Assembly: GCA_017466065.1 (NCBI GenBank)
Contig: JAFTUV010000029.1
Coordinates: forward strand, 1 to 64,000
Source of the DNA: Bacteroidaceae bacterium
Lineage (GTDB): Bacteria > Bacteroidota > Bacteroidia > Bacteroidales > Bacteroidaceae
Reading direction: 5' to 3'
Length of the DNA stretch: 64,000 nucleotides
In this document: positions 27,991-38,612 of the stretch, piece by piece
Position numbering within the stretch: position 1 is the stretch's first letter
Layout of the letters: every line of letters begins with the position of its first letter
Program-made: the position numbers and the translations under genes
Notes under the pieces: generated by a model
Database searches by the model: none
The model's input: only the letters and a program-made list of their open reading frames with translations
What the model was told of the DNA's origin: nothing

Positions 27991-29331
27991 TTATTTACAG
28001 AGTGAGCATCCCTTGCAGTGGTTGAGCTCTCCGCGGAAACGTTTTTCCACAAGCAGATGCAGACGGTCGCGCAGAGCATCAATCTTAATATTCTCTATTA
28101 CCTCGCCTGCAAATGCGTACATAAGCAGATGGCGTGCCTCGTCGGCGGGAATGCCACGTTGTTGCATATAGAATAGGGCATTCTCGTCCAACTGCCCCAC
28201 GGTGGAACCGTGGCTGCACTTTACATCGTCGGCATAAATTTCGAGCTGTGGCTGGGCATACATACGGGCGCAGCTTGTGAGGCATAGATTGCGGTTGGTC
28301 TGCTCCGAGGTTGTCTGCTGTGCGTCGGGGTGTATGAGCATCTTGCCGGCAAACACGCCAACGGCCTCTTCGTCGAGGATATATTTATATAACTCGTTGC
28401 TGCTGCAATGCCCGGCTTTGTGCTCCACAAGCGTGCGGTTGTCGATGTGCTGCTTGCGGTCGCCAATGACGAGGCCTGTTATGTTTGTGTCGGCACCGGG
28501 GCCTTCGAGTGCAATGTTCACGCGGTTACGGGTAAATCCGTTGGTGAGGGTTATGTTGCAATGGTTGAAGTGGCTGTCGGAGGCTTGGTTCACGAGCAGA
28601 TGTCCCAGACGGCTGTTGCTGTTGCCGGTCTCTTCGAGCTCATAAATGTCGAGCGATGCTCCACGCCCCACAAAAACTTCGGTTACCTGTGTCGATAGGG
28701 TCTTTTGAGCGGTTGAGGAGTGGTCGCATATAAGCAGATTGGCTTTTGCGCCATCTTCGAGAATGATGAGCAGGCGACGGTTGGACATCATATCCACCTT
28801 CGATTGTATGAGGCTCACTATCTGTATGGTCTCCTTAATCTCGGTATTTGCAGGAATGTATAGCAGTATGCCGTCCTGTACAAAGGCGGTGTTGAATTGT
28901 GCTATACTGTCGCTCTCGGCTGCCAACTTGTTGTAGTATGGGGCTATAAGCTCTTTGTGGCTTCCGGCTATGCTGTTGAGGCTGCCGAAGAGCACTCCTT
29001 GCGGAAGTGTATTTTCCTTATCGGCTGCTTGGAACGAGTCGTTGACGATGAAAGCCCTGTGTGTGTTCAGATTGGGTACATCGCAGGAGAATATTTCGTG
29101 GAGCCCGGCCGACAGGGATATGCGACCAAGGTTCATTCCATAGTCGCTGCCGGCGAACTGTGCTGCCGCATCGGTGTGCAGCCAGTCCTCCTCTTTGGTG
29201 GTGGGGAAGCCCGCAGTGCGGAACTTTTCGATGGCTGCGTGGCGTGCCTCATTGAGCAACGCTGCGCAGGGCTTTTCTATAAGTTCTTTGTGGGCATCGT
29301 ATAGTGTAATGTATTCTTGTGCGTTGCTCAT
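27991..29331 (-). CDS. sufD: Fe-S cluster assembly protein SufD
   Basis: 446 residues. Right-handed beta-helix protein of the SufB/SufD family; C-terminal family block has [20 protein letters not shown] and [13 protein letters not shown]. Forms the scaffold with SufB and SufC. Overlaps the sufC stop by 4 nt and is followed by sufS. The C-terminus carries an unusual Cys pair (CKGCSLCK). Confidence 0.95.
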   Translation of the reverse strand: MSNAQEYITLYDAHKELIEKPCAALLNEARHAAIEKFRTAGFPTTKEEDWLHTDAAAQFAGSDYGMNLGRISLSAGLHEIFSCDVPNLNTHRAFIVNDSFQAADKENTLPQGVLFGSLNSIAGSHKELIAPYYNKLAAESDSIAQFNTAFVQDGILLYIPANTEIKETIQIVSLIQSKVDMMSNRRLLIILEDGAKANLLICDHSSTAQKTLSTQVTEVFVGRGASLDIYELEETGNSNSRLGHLLVNQASDSHFNHCNITLTNGFTRNRVNIALEGPGADTNITGLVIGDRKQHIDNRTLVEHKAGHCSSNELYKYILDEEAVGVFAGKMLIHPDAQQTTSEQTNRNLCLTSCARMYAQPQLEIYADDVKCSHGSTVGQLDENALFYMQQRGIPADEARHLLMYAFAGEVIENIKIDALRDRLHLLVEKRFRGELNHCKGCSLCK

Positions 29332-30089
29332 TGTTGGTTCTCGTTTTTAATCCAGTCGTATCCGCGTTCTTCGAGTTCAAGGGCAAGTTCGGGGCCGGAG
29401 GTCTTTACTATGCGGCCGTTGTAGAGAACGTGTACAATATCGGGCTTAATGTAGTCGAGCAGGCGTTGATAGTGGGTGATTACAAGGGTAGATGTATCCT
29501 CGCGTTTGAGTTTGTTCACTCCCTCGGCCACTATGCGCAGTGCGTCAATGTCGAGGCCCGAATCTGTCTCGTCGAGTATGCTCAAAGTGGGTTCGAGCAT
29601 TGCCATCTGGAATATTTCGTTGCGTTTCTTCTCGCCACCGCTGAACCCTTCGTTCACCGAACGGTTGGCGAGCTTGCTATCGAGGTTCACAAGGGCACGT
29701 TTCTCACGCATCAGTTTAAGAAACTCGGTTGCGTTCATAGGCTCCAATCCTTTATACTGGCGTTGTGCATTTATGGCTGCACGCATAAAATTGGTGATGC
29801 TCACTCCCGAAATTTCCACAGGGTATTGGAACGAGAGGAATATTCCCTCGTGGCTGCGGTTCTCGGGCGATAGTTCGAGAAGGTTCTTGCCTTTGTATAT
29901 TATTTCTCCCTCGGTCACGGTGTAGGCGGGGTGTCCCACAAGTACGTTGCTCAGGGTGCTCTTGCCCGAACCGTTAGGGCCCATTATGGCGTGTACTTCA
30001 CCTGCATTCACGGTGAGGTTTATGCCTTTGAGTATCTCTTTGCCATTTATGGTGGCGTGTAAGTTCTTTATTTCCAGTAATTTTTCCAT
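29328..30089 (-). CDS. sufC: Fe-S cluster assembly ATPase SufC
   Basis: 253 residues, single ABC ATPase: Walker [15 protein letters not shown], the signature [14 protein letters not shown], Walker [16 protein letters not shown], and the switch His in LVITHYQRL. Drives the SufBCD scaffold. Lies 16 nt after sufB and overlaps sufD. Confidence 0.97.
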   Translation of the reverse strand: MEKLLEIKNLHATINGKEILKGINLTVNAGEVHAIMGPNGSGKSTLSNVLVGHPAYTVTEGEIIYKGKNLLELSPENRSHEGIFLSFQYPVEISGVSITNFMRAAINAQRQYKGLEPMNATEFLKLMREKRALVNLDSKLANRSVNEGFSGGEKKRNEIFQMAMLEPTLSILDETDSGLDIDALRIVAEGVNKLKREDTSTLVITHYQRLLDYIKPDIVHVLYNGRIVKTSGPELALELEERGYDWIKNENQQ

Positions 30090-30105
30090 AATCTGCTTCG
30101 GGGTT

Positions 30106-31548
30106 TCATCCTACTGCTCCTTCGAGCGACACGCTTAACAGTTTTTGTGCTTCTATGGCAAATTCCATAGGCAGCTTGTTCAATACTTCTTTGGCGTAAC
30201 CGTTGACTATGAGTCCTATGGCTTCCTCGGTGGGAATGCCACGCTGGTTGCAGTAGAATAGTTGTTCTTCCGATATTTTGGAGGTTGTAGCTTCGTGTTC
30301 TATTATTGCGCTGTTGTTGTGAATGTCCATATAGGGGAAGGTGTGTGCTCCGCACTTGCTTCCGAGGAGTAACGAGTCGCATTGGCTGTAATTGCGTGCT
30401 CCGTCGGCATTCTTGCTCACGCGCACAAGGCCGCGGTATGAATTCTGGCTGTGTCCGGCCGATATTCCTTTGCTTATGATGGTGCTGCTGCAATTCTTGC
30501 CCAGATGTATCATTTTTGTTCCTGTGTCGGCCTGCTGGTAGTTGTTGGTGAGTGCCACGGAGTAGAACTCGCCTTGTGAATTGTCGCCACGCAGTATGCA
30601 GCTTGGGTATTTCCAAGTTATTGCCGAGCCGGTCTCTACCTGTGTCCACGACAGCTTGCTGTTGCAGCCGCGACAGTCGCCTCGCTTGGTAACAAAGTTA
30701 TAGACACCGCCTTTTCCCTCGGCATCGCCGGGGTACCAGTTCTGAACGGTGCTGTATTTTACTTCGGCATTGTCGCAAACGATAATCTCCACTATGGCGG
30801 CGTGCAATTGGTTCTCGTCGCGCATAGGGGCTGTGCAGCCTTCGAGGTACGATACGTAGCTGTCGTCGTCGGCAACGATGAGTGTGCGCTCGAATTGTCC
30901 GGTGTTGGCTGCATTTATTCTGAAATAGGTCGATAGCTCCATCGGGCAGCGCACTCCTTTGGGTATGTACACAAAGGAACCGTCGCTGAACACTGCACTG
31001 TTGAGTGCTGCGAAAAAGTTGTCGCGGTAGTTTACCACGGTGCCAAGGTATTTGCGTACAAGGTCGGGGTACTCCTGCACAGCTTCACTCATTGAGCAGA
31101 AGATGATTCCTTTCTCTTTGAGCTCTTCCTTGAATGTGGTTTTTACCGACACTGAGTCCATCACCGCATCCACGGCCGTGCCGCTGAGTGCCAAGCGTTC
31201 CTCCAACGGTATTCCCAGCTTTTCAAAGGTTTTCATAAGCTCGGGGTCAATCTCCTTGTTCTTGTTGTCTTTCTTTTTCAAAGGGTCGGCATAGTAGGAG
31301 ATTGCCTGATAGTCTATGGGTGGAATGTTGAGGTGCGGCCAAGTGGGCATTTCCTGTGTGAGCCAGTAGGAATATGCCTTCAAACGGAATTCCAACAGCC
31401 ATTCGGGCTCATTCTTCTTCTTGGAAATGAGCCTTATTACATCTTCGTTCAAGCCTTGCTCTATAATGTCGGTCTTTATCTTTGTGATGAATCCGAATTC
31501 ATAGGCTTTATTGGCTATTTTATTGAATATATTGTTCTTCTTTTTCAT
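30106..31548 (-). CDS. sufB: Fe-S cluster assembly protein SufB
   Basis: 480 residues, full length. Family segments [40 protein letters not shown], and [19 protein letters not shown] near the C-terminus. Main scaffold subunit on which the Fe-S cluster is built. Follows cvpA by 6 nt. Confidence 0.97.
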   Translation of the reverse strand: MKKKNNIFNKIANKAYEFGFITKIKTDIIEQGLNEDVIRLISKKKNEPEWLLEFRLKAYSYWLTQEMPTWPHLNIPPIDYQAISYYADPLKKKDNKNKEIDPELMKTFEKLGIPLEERLALSGTAVDAVMDSVSVKTTFKEELKEKGIIFCSMSEAVQEYPDLVRKYLGTVVNYRDNFFAALNSAVFSDGSFVYIPKGVRCPMELSTYFRINAANTGQFERTLIVADDDSYVSYLEGCTAPMRDENQLHAAIVEIIVCDNAEVKYSTVQNWYPGDAEGKGGVYNFVTKRGDCRGCNSKLSWTQVETGSAITWKYPSCILRGDNSQGEFYSVALTNNYQQADTGTKMIHLGKNCSSTIISKGISAGHSQNSYRGLVRVSKNADGARNYSQCDSLLLGSKCGAHTFPYMDIHNNSAIIEHEATTSKISEEQLFYCNQRGIPTEEAIGLIVNGYAKEVLNKLPMEFAIEAQKLLSVSLEGAVG

Positions 31549-31554
31549 CAGCTT

Positions 31555-32037
31555 CTAAATATTCTTCTCCGCCTCAACGATGATTAAAGAGGTCAATATT
31601 TTAGTGTGTTTATATAACAAGGATTCCTTTTGTGAGGTTTCCCCGGTGTATTTGTTTGGTGCAATATATTCGACAAGTTCGACACCTCCCACAAAAAGGA
31701 ATGTGGCTACTATTGTTGAAAATATTGAGCCGAGGGCATTGTCGATGAAGGATAGGTGGCATAGTTTGAGAATGCCCGCAAGAATTATTCCTGCCAGTTT
31801 AAAGATGATTATAGTGCACACAAGTATGGCGATGAAGGCTGCGGGTATTGCGATCCAATCGTTCCACTGTGTGTGGCTTTTTATCCACACGGCTGCGGCA
31901 GGGTAGAACATCACCGCTTGGAGCAGGCCTAATATGATTCCTGCTCCAAACGATAGCTGTTTTATGAGTCCCTTGAAGTAGCCGTAGATAAAACCGGCCA
32001 ATATTATAATCGTCAAGGCAATATCGAGTGTGTTCAT
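31555..32037 (-). CDS. CvpA family membrane protein
   Basis: 160 residues with four predicted spans (IALTIIILAGFIYGYFKGL, FGAGIILGLLQAVM, AIPAAFIAILVCTIIIFKLAG, STIVATFLFVGGVELVEY), the layout of CvpA (colicin V production) proteins, whose cellular role is still poorly defined. Fixed between infB and sufB with gaps under 10 nt, so co-transcribed. Confidence 0.85.
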   Translation of the reverse strand: MNTLDIALTIIILAGFIYGYFKGLIKQLSFGAGIILGLLQAVMFYPAAAVWIKSHTQWNDWIAIPAAFIAILVCTIIIFKLAGIILAGILKLCHLSFIDNALGSIFSTIVATFLFVGGVELVEYIAPNKYTGETSQKESLLYKHTKILTSLIIVEAEKNI

Positions 32038-32046
32038 TATGGCGTG

Positions 32047-34911
32047 TTAAAGTTTTTGTTTAACCTCTACCTGAACAAAGGTCTCGATGATGTCACCAAC
32101 CTTAATGTCATCTTGGTTCTGCAAGCTGATACCGCACTCGAAGTTTGTACCAACCTCCTTAACATCGTCCTTGAAGCGTTTGAGGGCTGCAAGGTTGCCG
32201 GTGTGTATAACAATACCGTCGCGTATGAGGCGGGCACGGTCGGTGCGCTTAACTTTTCCTTCACGAACCATACAGCCGGCAACGGTACCCACTTTGCTGA
32301 TGTGGAAGGTTTCGCGCACTTCGATGGTTGCGGTAACCTCTTCCTTCACAATGGGGGCAAGCATACCTTCCATTGCGGCTTTTACCTCCTCGATGGCATC
32401 GTAGATGATTGAGTAGATGCGTATGTCTACGCCCTCGTTCTCGGCCACCTTGCGGGCTGTTACCGAAGGACGCACTTGGAAGCCCACGATGATGGCATCG
32501 GATGCGGCTGCAAGGCTTACGTCGCTCTCGGAAATTTGTCCCACGGCTTTGTGTATTACGTTTATCTGTATGGTTTCTGTCGAGAGCTTTATGAGTGAGT
32601 CGCTCAATGCCTCGATAGAGCCGTCAACGTCGCCCTTCACAATGATGTTCAATGTCTGGAAGTTGCCGAGTGCTATGCGGCGACCCACTTCGTCGAGGGT
32701 GAGCATCTTTTGTGTGCGTAGGCCTTGTTCGCGTTGCAACTGCTCACGTTTGCCGGTAATTTCGCGCGCTTCGCGCTCGCTGTCAACGACATTGAATGTG
32801 TCGCCGGCGGTGGGGGCTCCGTTGAGGCCCAATATGAGTGCGGGCTCGGCGGGGGCTACTCCTTTTATGCGCTGGTTACGCTCGTTGAAGATTGCTTTTA
32901 CTTTTCCCCATTGTGTGCCGGCTACTACAATGTCGCCCACTTTGAGTGTTCCGTTCTGTACAAGCACGGTGGCTACATAGCCGCGGCCTTTGTCGAGTGT
33001 CGATTCTATGATTGAACCGGTGGCCTTGCGGTTGGGGTTGGCTTTGAGGTCGAGCATTTCGGCTTCGAGGAGCACTTTCTCCATAAGTTCCTCCACGCCC
33101 ATTCCTTTCTTGGCCGATATTTCCTGTGACTGGTATTTACCGCCCCAGTCCTCGACAAGCATATTGAGCTGTGCAAGTTCTTCCTTGATGCGGTTGGGGT
33201 CGGCTGCGGGCTTGTCGCATTTGTTTATGGCAAACACGATGGGCACGCCTGCTGCCATTGCGTGGTTGATGGCCTCCTTTGTCTGCGGCATCACATTGTC
33301 GTCGGCAGCGATGATGATGATTACAATGTCGGTAACCTTGGCTCCACGGGCACGCATTGCGGTAAAGGCTTCGTGACCGGGGGTGTCGAGGAATGTGATG
33401 TGCTTGCCGCTCTCCATCTTCACGTTGTAGGCTCCGATGTGCTGGGTGATACCTCCTGCTTCGCCGGCAATTACATTGGCTTTGCGAATGTAGTCGAGCA
33501 GTGATGTCTTACCGTGGTCGACGTGGCCCATCACTGTGATGATGGGGGCGCGTGATTGCAGGTCTTCTTCGTTGTCGGCTTCAACCTCGATGGCGTTGGC
33601 TACCTCGGCACTTACATATTCGGTGGTGTAACCGAATTCTTCGGCCACAAGGTTGATTGTTTCTGCGTCGAGGCGTTGGTTGATGGACACCATCATTCCT
33701 ATGCTCATACAGGTTGCAATTACTTGTGTAACCGAAATGTTCATCATACTTGCAAGCTCGTTGGCTGTAACAAACTCTGTGAGTTTGAGCACTTTGCTCT
33801 CGGCCATTTCGGCGTCGAAGGCTTGTTGCTGGCGCTCGGCTGCCTGCTCGCGCTTGTCTTTGCGGTATTTTGCGGCTTTGTTGTTCTTGCCACGCTGGGT
33901 GAGGCGGTCGAGTGTTTCGCGCACTTGTTTCGATACATCCTCCTCGCTAACATCGTTCTTGTCGAAACGTTGGTGCTGACGGTCGCGGTCGCGGCGGCTG
34001 CCTTGTGAGGGGTTGCCTCCGCCGTTGTTCTTGTTGCGGTTGGCACTCCAATCTTGGTTGTTGCCTTGCTCGTTGCCCTCTTTTATGTCGTTTATGTTAA
34101 CGCGCTGGTTGTTTATGCGCTGGCGTTTTTTCTTACCGCCTTCGCTGTTGGCATTTGCGCTGTTCTGCTGGCGTTGGGCATCGCGTTGTTGTTTGCGTTG
34201 CTCTTCGCGCTGCTTGTCTTTTTCTTCACGCTCTTTTCGCTTCTCTTCTTTGCTCTTTTTCTTGGGGCGTGTCGATTGGTTTATTGCCGAGAGGTCTATC
34301 TGGCCTATGATGTTGAGCTTGGGTGCAACCTCTTCCACTTGGGTGAGGGTTGCTTGGGGTTCAGCCTTTGCGGGTTCCTCTTTTACGGGTGTTTCTTTTG
34401 AGGGCTCCTCTTTTGGCTGTGTGGCTTCTGTTACCACAGGCTTTTCTTCCTCTTTCTTGGGCTCGGGCTTTGGTGTCTCTTCTGCTTTTTTAGGCTCGGG
34501 TTTTGCCTGTTTGCGACTTATGGCATCGAGGTCTATTCGGCCTGTAACTTTTATTTTGTTTTCAATTACAGGCTTTTCTTCCTCTTTCTTGGGCTCGGGC
34601 TTTGGTGCCTCTTCTGTTTTTTTAGGCTCGGGCTTTGGTGCTTCTGCTATCGGTGCTGCAACCTCTTTCTCGGCCTCGACGGGAGTGCTTCTGGGCTTCT
34701 CCTTGTTCTGGCGTTCCTTGGTGAAGTTGTCCGATTGTATGCGGGCTTTCTTGTCGGCACTAAATTCCTCGATGAGCAGTTTGTAACCTTCTTCCGGCAC
34801 AACTGCATTGGGGTCTTCTTTTATGTCGAAGCCCTTCTTTTGGAGGAATTCCACTATTGTGGAGAGGCCTAAATTTAGTTCTCCCTGTACTTTATTTAGT
34901 CTTATCTTCAT
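32047..34911 (-). CDS. infB: Translation initiation factor IF-2
   Basis: 954 residues. IF2 N-terminal domain ([20 protein letters not shown]), a long charged linker rich in PEPKK and EEEKP (about 70-380), then the G domain with [22 protein letters not shown] and NKCDKP, and the C-terminal beta-barrel that binds initiator tRNA. The linker contains a 44-residue tandem duplication also visible in DNA (34436 and 34568). 31 nt after nusA. Confidence 0.97.
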   Translation of the reverse strand: MKIRLNKVQGELNLGLSTIVEFLQKKGFDIKEDPNAVVPEEGYKLLIEEFSADKKARIQSDNFTKERQNKEKPRSTPVEAEKEVAAPIAEAPKPEPKKTEEAPKPEPKKEEEKPVIENKIKVTGRIDLDAISRKQAKPEPKKAEETPKPEPKKEEEKPVVTEATQPKEEPSKETPVKEEPAKAEPQATLTQVEEVAPKLNIIGQIDLSAINQSTRPKKKSKEEKRKEREEKDKQREEQRKQQRDAQRQQNSANANSEGGKKKRQRINNQRVNINDIKEGNEQGNNQDWSANRNKNNGGGNPSQGSRRDRDRQHQRFDKNDVSEEDVSKQVRETLDRLTQRGKNNKAAKYRKDKREQAAERQQQAFDAEMAESKVLKLTEFVTANELASMMNISVTQVIATCMSIGMMVSINQRLDAETINLVAEEFGYTTEYVSAEVANAIEVEADNEEDLQSRAPIITVMGHVDHGKTSLLDYIRKANVIAGEAGGITQHIGAYNVKMESGKHITFLDTPGHEAFTAMRARGAKVTDIVIIIIAADDNVMPQTKEAINHAMAAGVPIVFAINKCDKPAADPNRIKEELAQLNMLVEDWGGKYQSQEISAKKGMGVEELMEKVLLEAEMLDLKANPNRKATGSIIESTLDKGRGYVATVLVQNGTLKVGDIVVAGTQWGKVKAIFNERNQRIKGVAPAEPALILGLNGAPTAGDTFNVVDSEREAREITGKREQLQREQGLRTQKMLTLDEVGRRIALGNFQTLNIIVKGDVDGSIEALSDSLIKLSTETIQINVIHKAVGQISESDVSLAAASDAIIVGFQVRPSVTARKVAENEGVDIRIYSIIYDAIEEVKAAMEGMLAPIVKEEVTATIEVRETFHISKVGTVAGCMVREGKVKRTDRARLIRDGIVIHTGNLAALKRFKDDVKEVGTNFECGISLQNQDDIKVGDIIETFVQVEVKQKL
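34436..34638. repeat. In-frame direct repeat within infB
   Basis: About 70 bp starting with ACAGGCTTTTCTTCC at 34436 is repeated at 34568 with few changes; the period is 132 bp (44 codons), so the linker of IF-2 has duplicated without a frame shift. Confidence 0.8.
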
Positions 34912-34942
34912 TCGTTGTCTGTTGTTAGGTTACTGAAACTGT

Positions 34943-36205
34943 TTATTCTTCGTCTTCCTCGAATTCGGCTTTGAGTACCGAAATGAGGTGGTCGACGGTG
35001 TCCTCTTCGAGGTCGGCTTTCTCGATAAGTACCTCGCGGGGGGTGTTCAGAACTGCTTTTGCAGTGTCTAATCCAAGTTTCTTGATGGCTGCAATTACCC
35101 ACTCATCTACTTCGTCGGCAAATTCTTCGATGTAGATGTCGTCCTCTTGCTGGCTGTCGATTTCACGATATACGTTTATGGTGTATTCGGTGAGCATACT
35201 TGCCAACTTGATGTTGAGACCGTCTTTACCGATTGCGAGTGAAACTTCTTCTTGTTTGAGGTTCACGTCGGCTATGCGTTTTTCTTCGTCGAGTGTGATG
35301 CTGAGTATCTTTGCGGGGCTCAACGCACGTTTAATGAAGAGTTCTGTATTGGATGTGTAGGGAATTACATCGATATTCTCGTTGCGCAGCTCGCGTACTA
35401 TTCCGTGGATGCGTGAGCCTTTTACACCTACGCAGGCACCTACGGGGTCGATGCGCTCGTCGTATGTCTCTACTGCGATTTTCGCGCGTTTGCCGGGGAT
35501 GCGGGCTATCTTCTTTATGGTGATGAGGCCGTCGTTTATTTCGGGCACTTCAAGCTCGAAGAGGCGTTGCAGGAACATTGGAGATGTGCGGCTGAGGATG
35601 ATTTTGGGGTTGTTGTTCTGGTTGTCGACGCGGGCTACAACGGCACGAACATTCTCGCCCTTGCGGTAGAAGTCCGAGGGTATTTGCTCGGTTTTGGGGA
35701 GAATGAGCTCGTTGTTCTCGTCGTCGACGAGCAGTAGCTCTTTTTTCCATATTTGATATACTTCGCCGCTTACAATCTGTCCTATGCGCTCGCTGTACTT
35801 GTTGTAGAGGCTGTCTTTTTCGAGTTCAAGGATTTTTGATGCGAGTGTCTGGCGCAGGTTCAGGATTGCGCGACGGCCGAATTCTGCAAAATTCACAATC
35901 TCGCTCACATCCTCGCCAATCTCGAACGAGTCGTCAATCTGCTGTGCTTCGGTGAGCGAGATTTCCATATTGCTGTCCTTTACGTCGGCATCGGCAACAA
36001 CGGTGCGGCGGCGTTGTATTTCAAAGTCGCCACGGTCGGGGTTTACGATTACCGAGTAGTTCTCGTCGGTTCCGAACATATTGATTAACACTTTGCGGAA
36101 GCTCTCTTCGAGCACGCTAATCATTGTAGTGCGGTCGATGTTTTTCGACTCTTTGAATTCTTGAAATGTATCAAGAAGGCTGATTGTTTCTTCTTTCTTT
36201 GCCAT
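34943..36205 (-). CDS. nusA: Transcription termination/antitermination factor NusA
   Basis: 420 residues. N-terminal RNAP-binding domain, S1 domain (IGQIVSGEVYQIWKKELLLVDDE), and tandem KH domains (EVPEINDGLITIKKIARIPGKRAKIAV; ELRNENIDVIPYTSN; AIGKDGLNIKLASML); short acidic tail. Starts 1 nt after the rimP stop. Confidence 0.96.
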   Translation of the reverse strand: MAKKEETISLLDTFQEFKESKNIDRTTMISVLEESFRKVLINMFGTDENYSVIVNPDRGDFEIQRRRTVVADADVKDSNMEISLTEAQQIDDSFEIGEDVSEIVNFAEFGRRAILNLRQTLASKILELEKDSLYNKYSERIGQIVSGEVYQIWKKELLLVDDENNELILPKTEQIPSDFYRKGENVRAVVARVDNQNNNPKIILSRTSPMFLQRLFELEVPEINDGLITIKKIARIPGKRAKIAVETYDERIDPVGACVGVKGSRIHGIVRELRNENIDVIPYTSNTELFIKRALSPAKILSITLDEEKRIADVNLKQEEVSLAIGKDGLNIKLASMLTEYTINVYREIDSQQEDDIYIEEFADEVDEWVIAAIKKLGLDTAKAVLNTPREVLIEKADLEEDTVDHLISVLKAEFEEDEE

Positions 36206-36206
36206 T

Positions 36207-36674
36207 TTATTTGAAATTTATAATATACTTCGTGTATTTTACGCTGTCGTAGGTGAAGTGTAAATCTTCCTCGACAAGCTGGGGGCGTTTGCAGCCCTCT
36301 TTCTTCTCTTTTTTGGAGATTGTGAGCACAAATTCCTGCTCGTCGGCACTTTTGAGAATGCCTTTGAGTTTTTTACCATCTTTTGTGAGTACCTCTACTT
36401 CGAGGCCTATGTGGTTTATGTATTGCTGTGTAACCTTGAAGGGTTGTCCAAGGCCTGCCGAACCTACTTCGAGCTCATAATCGTCGCCGGCCTCGCCAAG
36501 GCCTTCGCCTATGTGGCGGCTGAGTTCTACACAGTCTTCGATCCATACGCCTTCGGCGTGGTCGATTTCTACCGTAATTTTGTCGTCTTTACCGATAATT
36601 ACATCTACCAAAAAGTATTCTTTGTCTTTAAGCCACTCGTTGGTTAAGTCGATTACTTGTTGTTTTTCAATCAT
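36207..36674 (-). CDS. rimP: Ribosome maturation factor RimP
   Basis: 155 residues, two-domain RimP: DVIIGKDDKITVEIDHAEGVWIEDC, then the ELEVGSAGLGQPF segment in place of the usual EVSSPGLdrPL, and a C-terminal SH3-like domain. Needed for 30S maturation. First gene of the rimP-nusA-infB-cvpA-sufBCDS-rnhB operon, preceded by a leader with a terminator-like hairpin. Confidence 0.93.
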   Translation of the reverse strand: MIEKQQVIDLTNEWLKDKEYFLVDVIIGKDDKITVEIDHAEGVWIEDCVELSRHIGEGLGEAGDDYELEVGSAGLGQPFKVTQQYINHIGLEVEVLTKDGKKLKGILKSADEQEFVLTISKKEKKEGCKRPQLVEEDLHFTYDSVKYTKYIINFK

Positions 36675-36726
36675 ATAACAAAACTCTTTATGATGGTGTG
36701 TCTGGTTCAGGCATTGTGTGTTTATG

Positions 36727-36751
36727 AAAAAGAGGGGCTTGCGGGCCCCTC
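36727..36751 (-). terminator. Terminator-like hairpin in the rimP leader (candidate attenuator)
   Basis: Minus-strand stem GAGGGGC/GCCCCTC with 6-nt loop and immediately a run of five Ts, lying between the rimP promoter (36771-36802) and the ATG at 36674. No minus-strand gene upstream needs a terminator, so it may attenuate the operon. Confidence 0.65.
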
Positions 36752-36770
36752 ATCAATCATCTTTACTCTG

Positions 36771-36802
36771 CAAAAATAGTAATAATAGCTTATCTGTGCA
36801 AA
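36771..36802 (-). promoter_or_regulatory. Promoter of the rimP operon
   Basis: Minus strand -33 TTTG (36799-36802), 20-nt spacer and -7 TATTTTTG (36771-36778), both consensus. The transcript would begin near 36764, about 90 nt before the rimP ATG. Confidence 0.65.
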
Positions 36803-36823
36803 TGTTTTTATCTTTTTTATGTG

Positions 36824-36855
36824 GTTGGGGCGAAAATATTTGTTGTATATTTTTG
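36824..36855 (+). promoter_or_regulatory. Promoter of the ATP-grasp-like gene
   Basis: TTG at 36824-36826, 21-nt spacer, TATTTTTG at 36848-36855; a further TATCTTCG is at 36856-36863. Back-to-back with the rimP promoter. Confidence 0.55.
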
Positions 36856-36884
36856 TATCTTCGTGGCATAAATTATGGACTCTT

Positions 36885-38087
36885 GTGAAACTGCATATTT
36901 TTAACCCCGAAAATGACCTTGCGTTGGCCGATGGCAATACCAATTATTGCCCTCCGCCTGCGGCGCGGGCTATTGCACACGACCTTGCAACGTTGCCTTT
37001 GTGGTTCGCTCCCGAGGGTGATGCGGTGCTATTGCCCGGTACTTTGCATTTTGGGTTCTACAATGCGATGAACGGTATTTTCGCGCTTGCTGCTCCTTTT
37101 GCGGGTGGTGATGTGCGGGCTGTCGATGCTTGTGTGCCGTGGGGGTGGAGTGCACAGATGAGGCGTCGTTTGCTGGCGATGGGGGTGGATGAGGGTGTGT
37201 TGCCCGACGGGGCTTTTATAGATGCTGTCCGTATGCTGTCGAACCGGCGCACTGCGATAGGGCTTTTGCGGGCTTTGCGCAGTGCAGGGGTTGATACTCC
37301 CGAAATTCCTGAATATTTTACTACGTTCACCGATATTGCTGCGTTCATAGAGAGTATGCCTCGCTCGGTGTTGAAGGCTCCTTGGTCGGGCAGTGGAAAG
37401 GGGATTGCTTGGGGGATTGGTCGTGTGGAGGTTCCTGTGGAGCATTTTTGCAAAGGTGTTATAAGGCGACAGGGTGGTGTGGTGTGTGAGCGTTTCCTCG
37501 ACAAGGTTGTGGATTTTGCAATGGAGTTCTGGGCGTTGCAGGGCGAGGTTGCTTTTATGGGTTATTCGTTGTTTACCTGTGAGGGTGGTGCCTACTCGGG
37601 AAATATTCTTGCGAGTGACGGGGCTGTTGAGGATTTCTTGGCGCAATTTGTCGAGCGTGAGGCGTTGCAGGTGGTTAAGAAGCATTTGGCAATGGAGCTT
37701 GCTGCGTTGTTACGCCCCATTGGTTACACGGGTTGCTTGGGGGTGGATATGCTTGTCTATCGCTCGTCGGGTGGTGAATGTCGTTTGCATCCTTGTGTGG
37801 AATTGAATTTGAGGATGAATATGGGTGCCGTGTCGCATCTGTTCTATGATAAATATGTTGCTCACGGGTGCGTGGGGCGTTTTTTTGTGTCGAATTTCAG
37901 GCGGGCCGGTGAAGCTGCGGCGTTTAATGAACGGTGCAAGGCCGAATATCCTTTGCGGGTGTCGGACGGCAGGGTGTCGGGCGGCTATCTTAATTTGTCG
38001 CCTGTGACTGACGATACTTCTTATGTGGCCTATGCACTTGTGTGCGAGGAGCCTGTTCCATTGTATGAACTTTATGGTTGCAGATGA
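36885..38087 (+). CDS. ATP-grasp-like protein of unknown function
   Basis: 400 residues from GTG 36885 (KLHIFNPENDLALADGNTNY). Central region VLKAPWSGSGKGIAWGIGR looks like the ATP-binding glycine loop of ATP-grasp enzymes, and ELNLRMNMGAVSHLF near residue 315 corresponds to the metal-binding E-x-N segment. No signal peptide. The family appears confined to Bacteroidota as far as I recall; the substrate is unknown. An in-frame start at 36819 would precede the -7 box, so GTG is preferred. Confidence 0.65.
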   Translation: MKLHIFNPENDLALADGNTNYCPPPAARAIAHDLATLPLWFAPEGDAVLLPGTLHFGFYNAMNGIFALAAPFAGGDVRAVDACVPWGWSAQMRRRLLAMGVDEGVLPDGAFIDAVRMLSNRRTAIGLLRALRSAGVDTPEIPEYFTTFTDIAAFIESMPRSVLKAPWSGSGKGIAWGIGRVEVPVEHFCKGVIRRQGGVVCERFLDKVVDFAMEFWALQGEVAFMGYSLFTCEGGAYSGNILASDGAVEDFLAQFVEREALQVVKKHLAMELAALLRPIGYTGCLGVDMLVYRSSGGECRLHPCVELNLRMNMGAVSHLFYDKYVAHGCVGRFFVSNFRRAGEAAAFNERCKAEYPLRVSDGRVSGGYLNLSPVTDDTSYVAYALVCEEPVPLYELYGCR

Positions 38088-38094
38088 GATTTTG

Positions 38095-38125
38095 TTTGTT
38101 GTTTCGCGCCAAAATGCTATCTTCG
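38095..38125 (+). promoter_or_regulatory. Promoter of the 38148 gene
   Basis: TTTG (38095-38098), 19-nt spacer, TATCTTCG (38118-38125), 22 nt before the ATG. Confidence 0.6.
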
Positions 38126-38147
38126 CACCTGCAAAAATTGAATAATT

Positions 38148-38546
38148 ATGAGTAGTATAAAGGGGCGTAGTGCCAATATGAATTTCTTGTTTGGCAGTGT
38201 ATTCTTTTTCTTTGTGATAATTGTGACGATAGGTCTTTTCTCCTATGTCTCGTTGTATAAATATTGGAATAAGCCGGGCGACAAACGTTTCAGTTACGAA
38301 ATTTCCTTTTCGCCTGCATTTGCCGGCAAGGCATATAGCGTGTATATGAACGACAGCTTGCTCTACACGGGCGTGCCTGTGGATTGTGACACGGTGTTGC
38401 GTGTGAACCGCTTTGCCGAGGAGAATGCTTTGCTTGTGGTGAATGTGGTAACCGACGGTGTGTCTATTTTGCAGTTGCCCGACAGGGGAAGAGTGCTCCT
38501 GCGTATGTCGGCCGATGGTGGCATAACAGCCGATGTGAAGGATTGA
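38148..38546 (+). CDS. Small single-span membrane protein, unknown
   Basis: 132 residues with one strong membrane segment (residues 13-33, FLFGSVFFFFVIIVTIGLFSY) and a soluble domain of about 95 residues outside (DKRFSYEISFSPAFAG, LLRMSADGGITADVKD). Own promoter with both boxes supports expression. No family recognised; probably a periplasm-facing protein. Confidence 0.65.
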   Translation: MSSIKGRSANMNFLFGSVFFFFVIIVTIGLFSYVSLYKYWNKPGDKRFSYEISFSPAFAGKAYSVYMNDSLLYTGVPVDCDTVLRVNRFAEENALLVVNVVTDGVSILQLPDRGRVLLRMSADGGITADVKD

Positions 38547-38561
38547 CGGGGGATTGCTATT

Positions 38562-38605
38562 CACAGACAAGGGGCTGCTTTTTAAGAAGCAGCCCCTTGT
38601 CTGTG
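38562..38605. terminator. 19-bp perfect hairpin between convergent genes
   Basis: Arms CACAGACAAGGGGCTGCTT (38562-38580) and its exact complement (38587-38605), loop TTTAAG. There is no T-tract on either side, so termination is likely but not certain. Lies between the convergent 38148 gene and the 52-residue peptide gene. Confidence 0.6.
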
Positions 38606-38612
38606 TGGAGAA

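Noticed and set aside
34935..34944. AAACTGTTTA between nusA and infB as another intergenic repeat copy
   Set aside because: Only ten bases match and neither the hairpin nor the inverted end is present.
36722..36943. 73-codon minus-strand frame at the rimP leader
   Set aside because: Would overlap both back-to-back promoters; its end is only the leader hairpin region.
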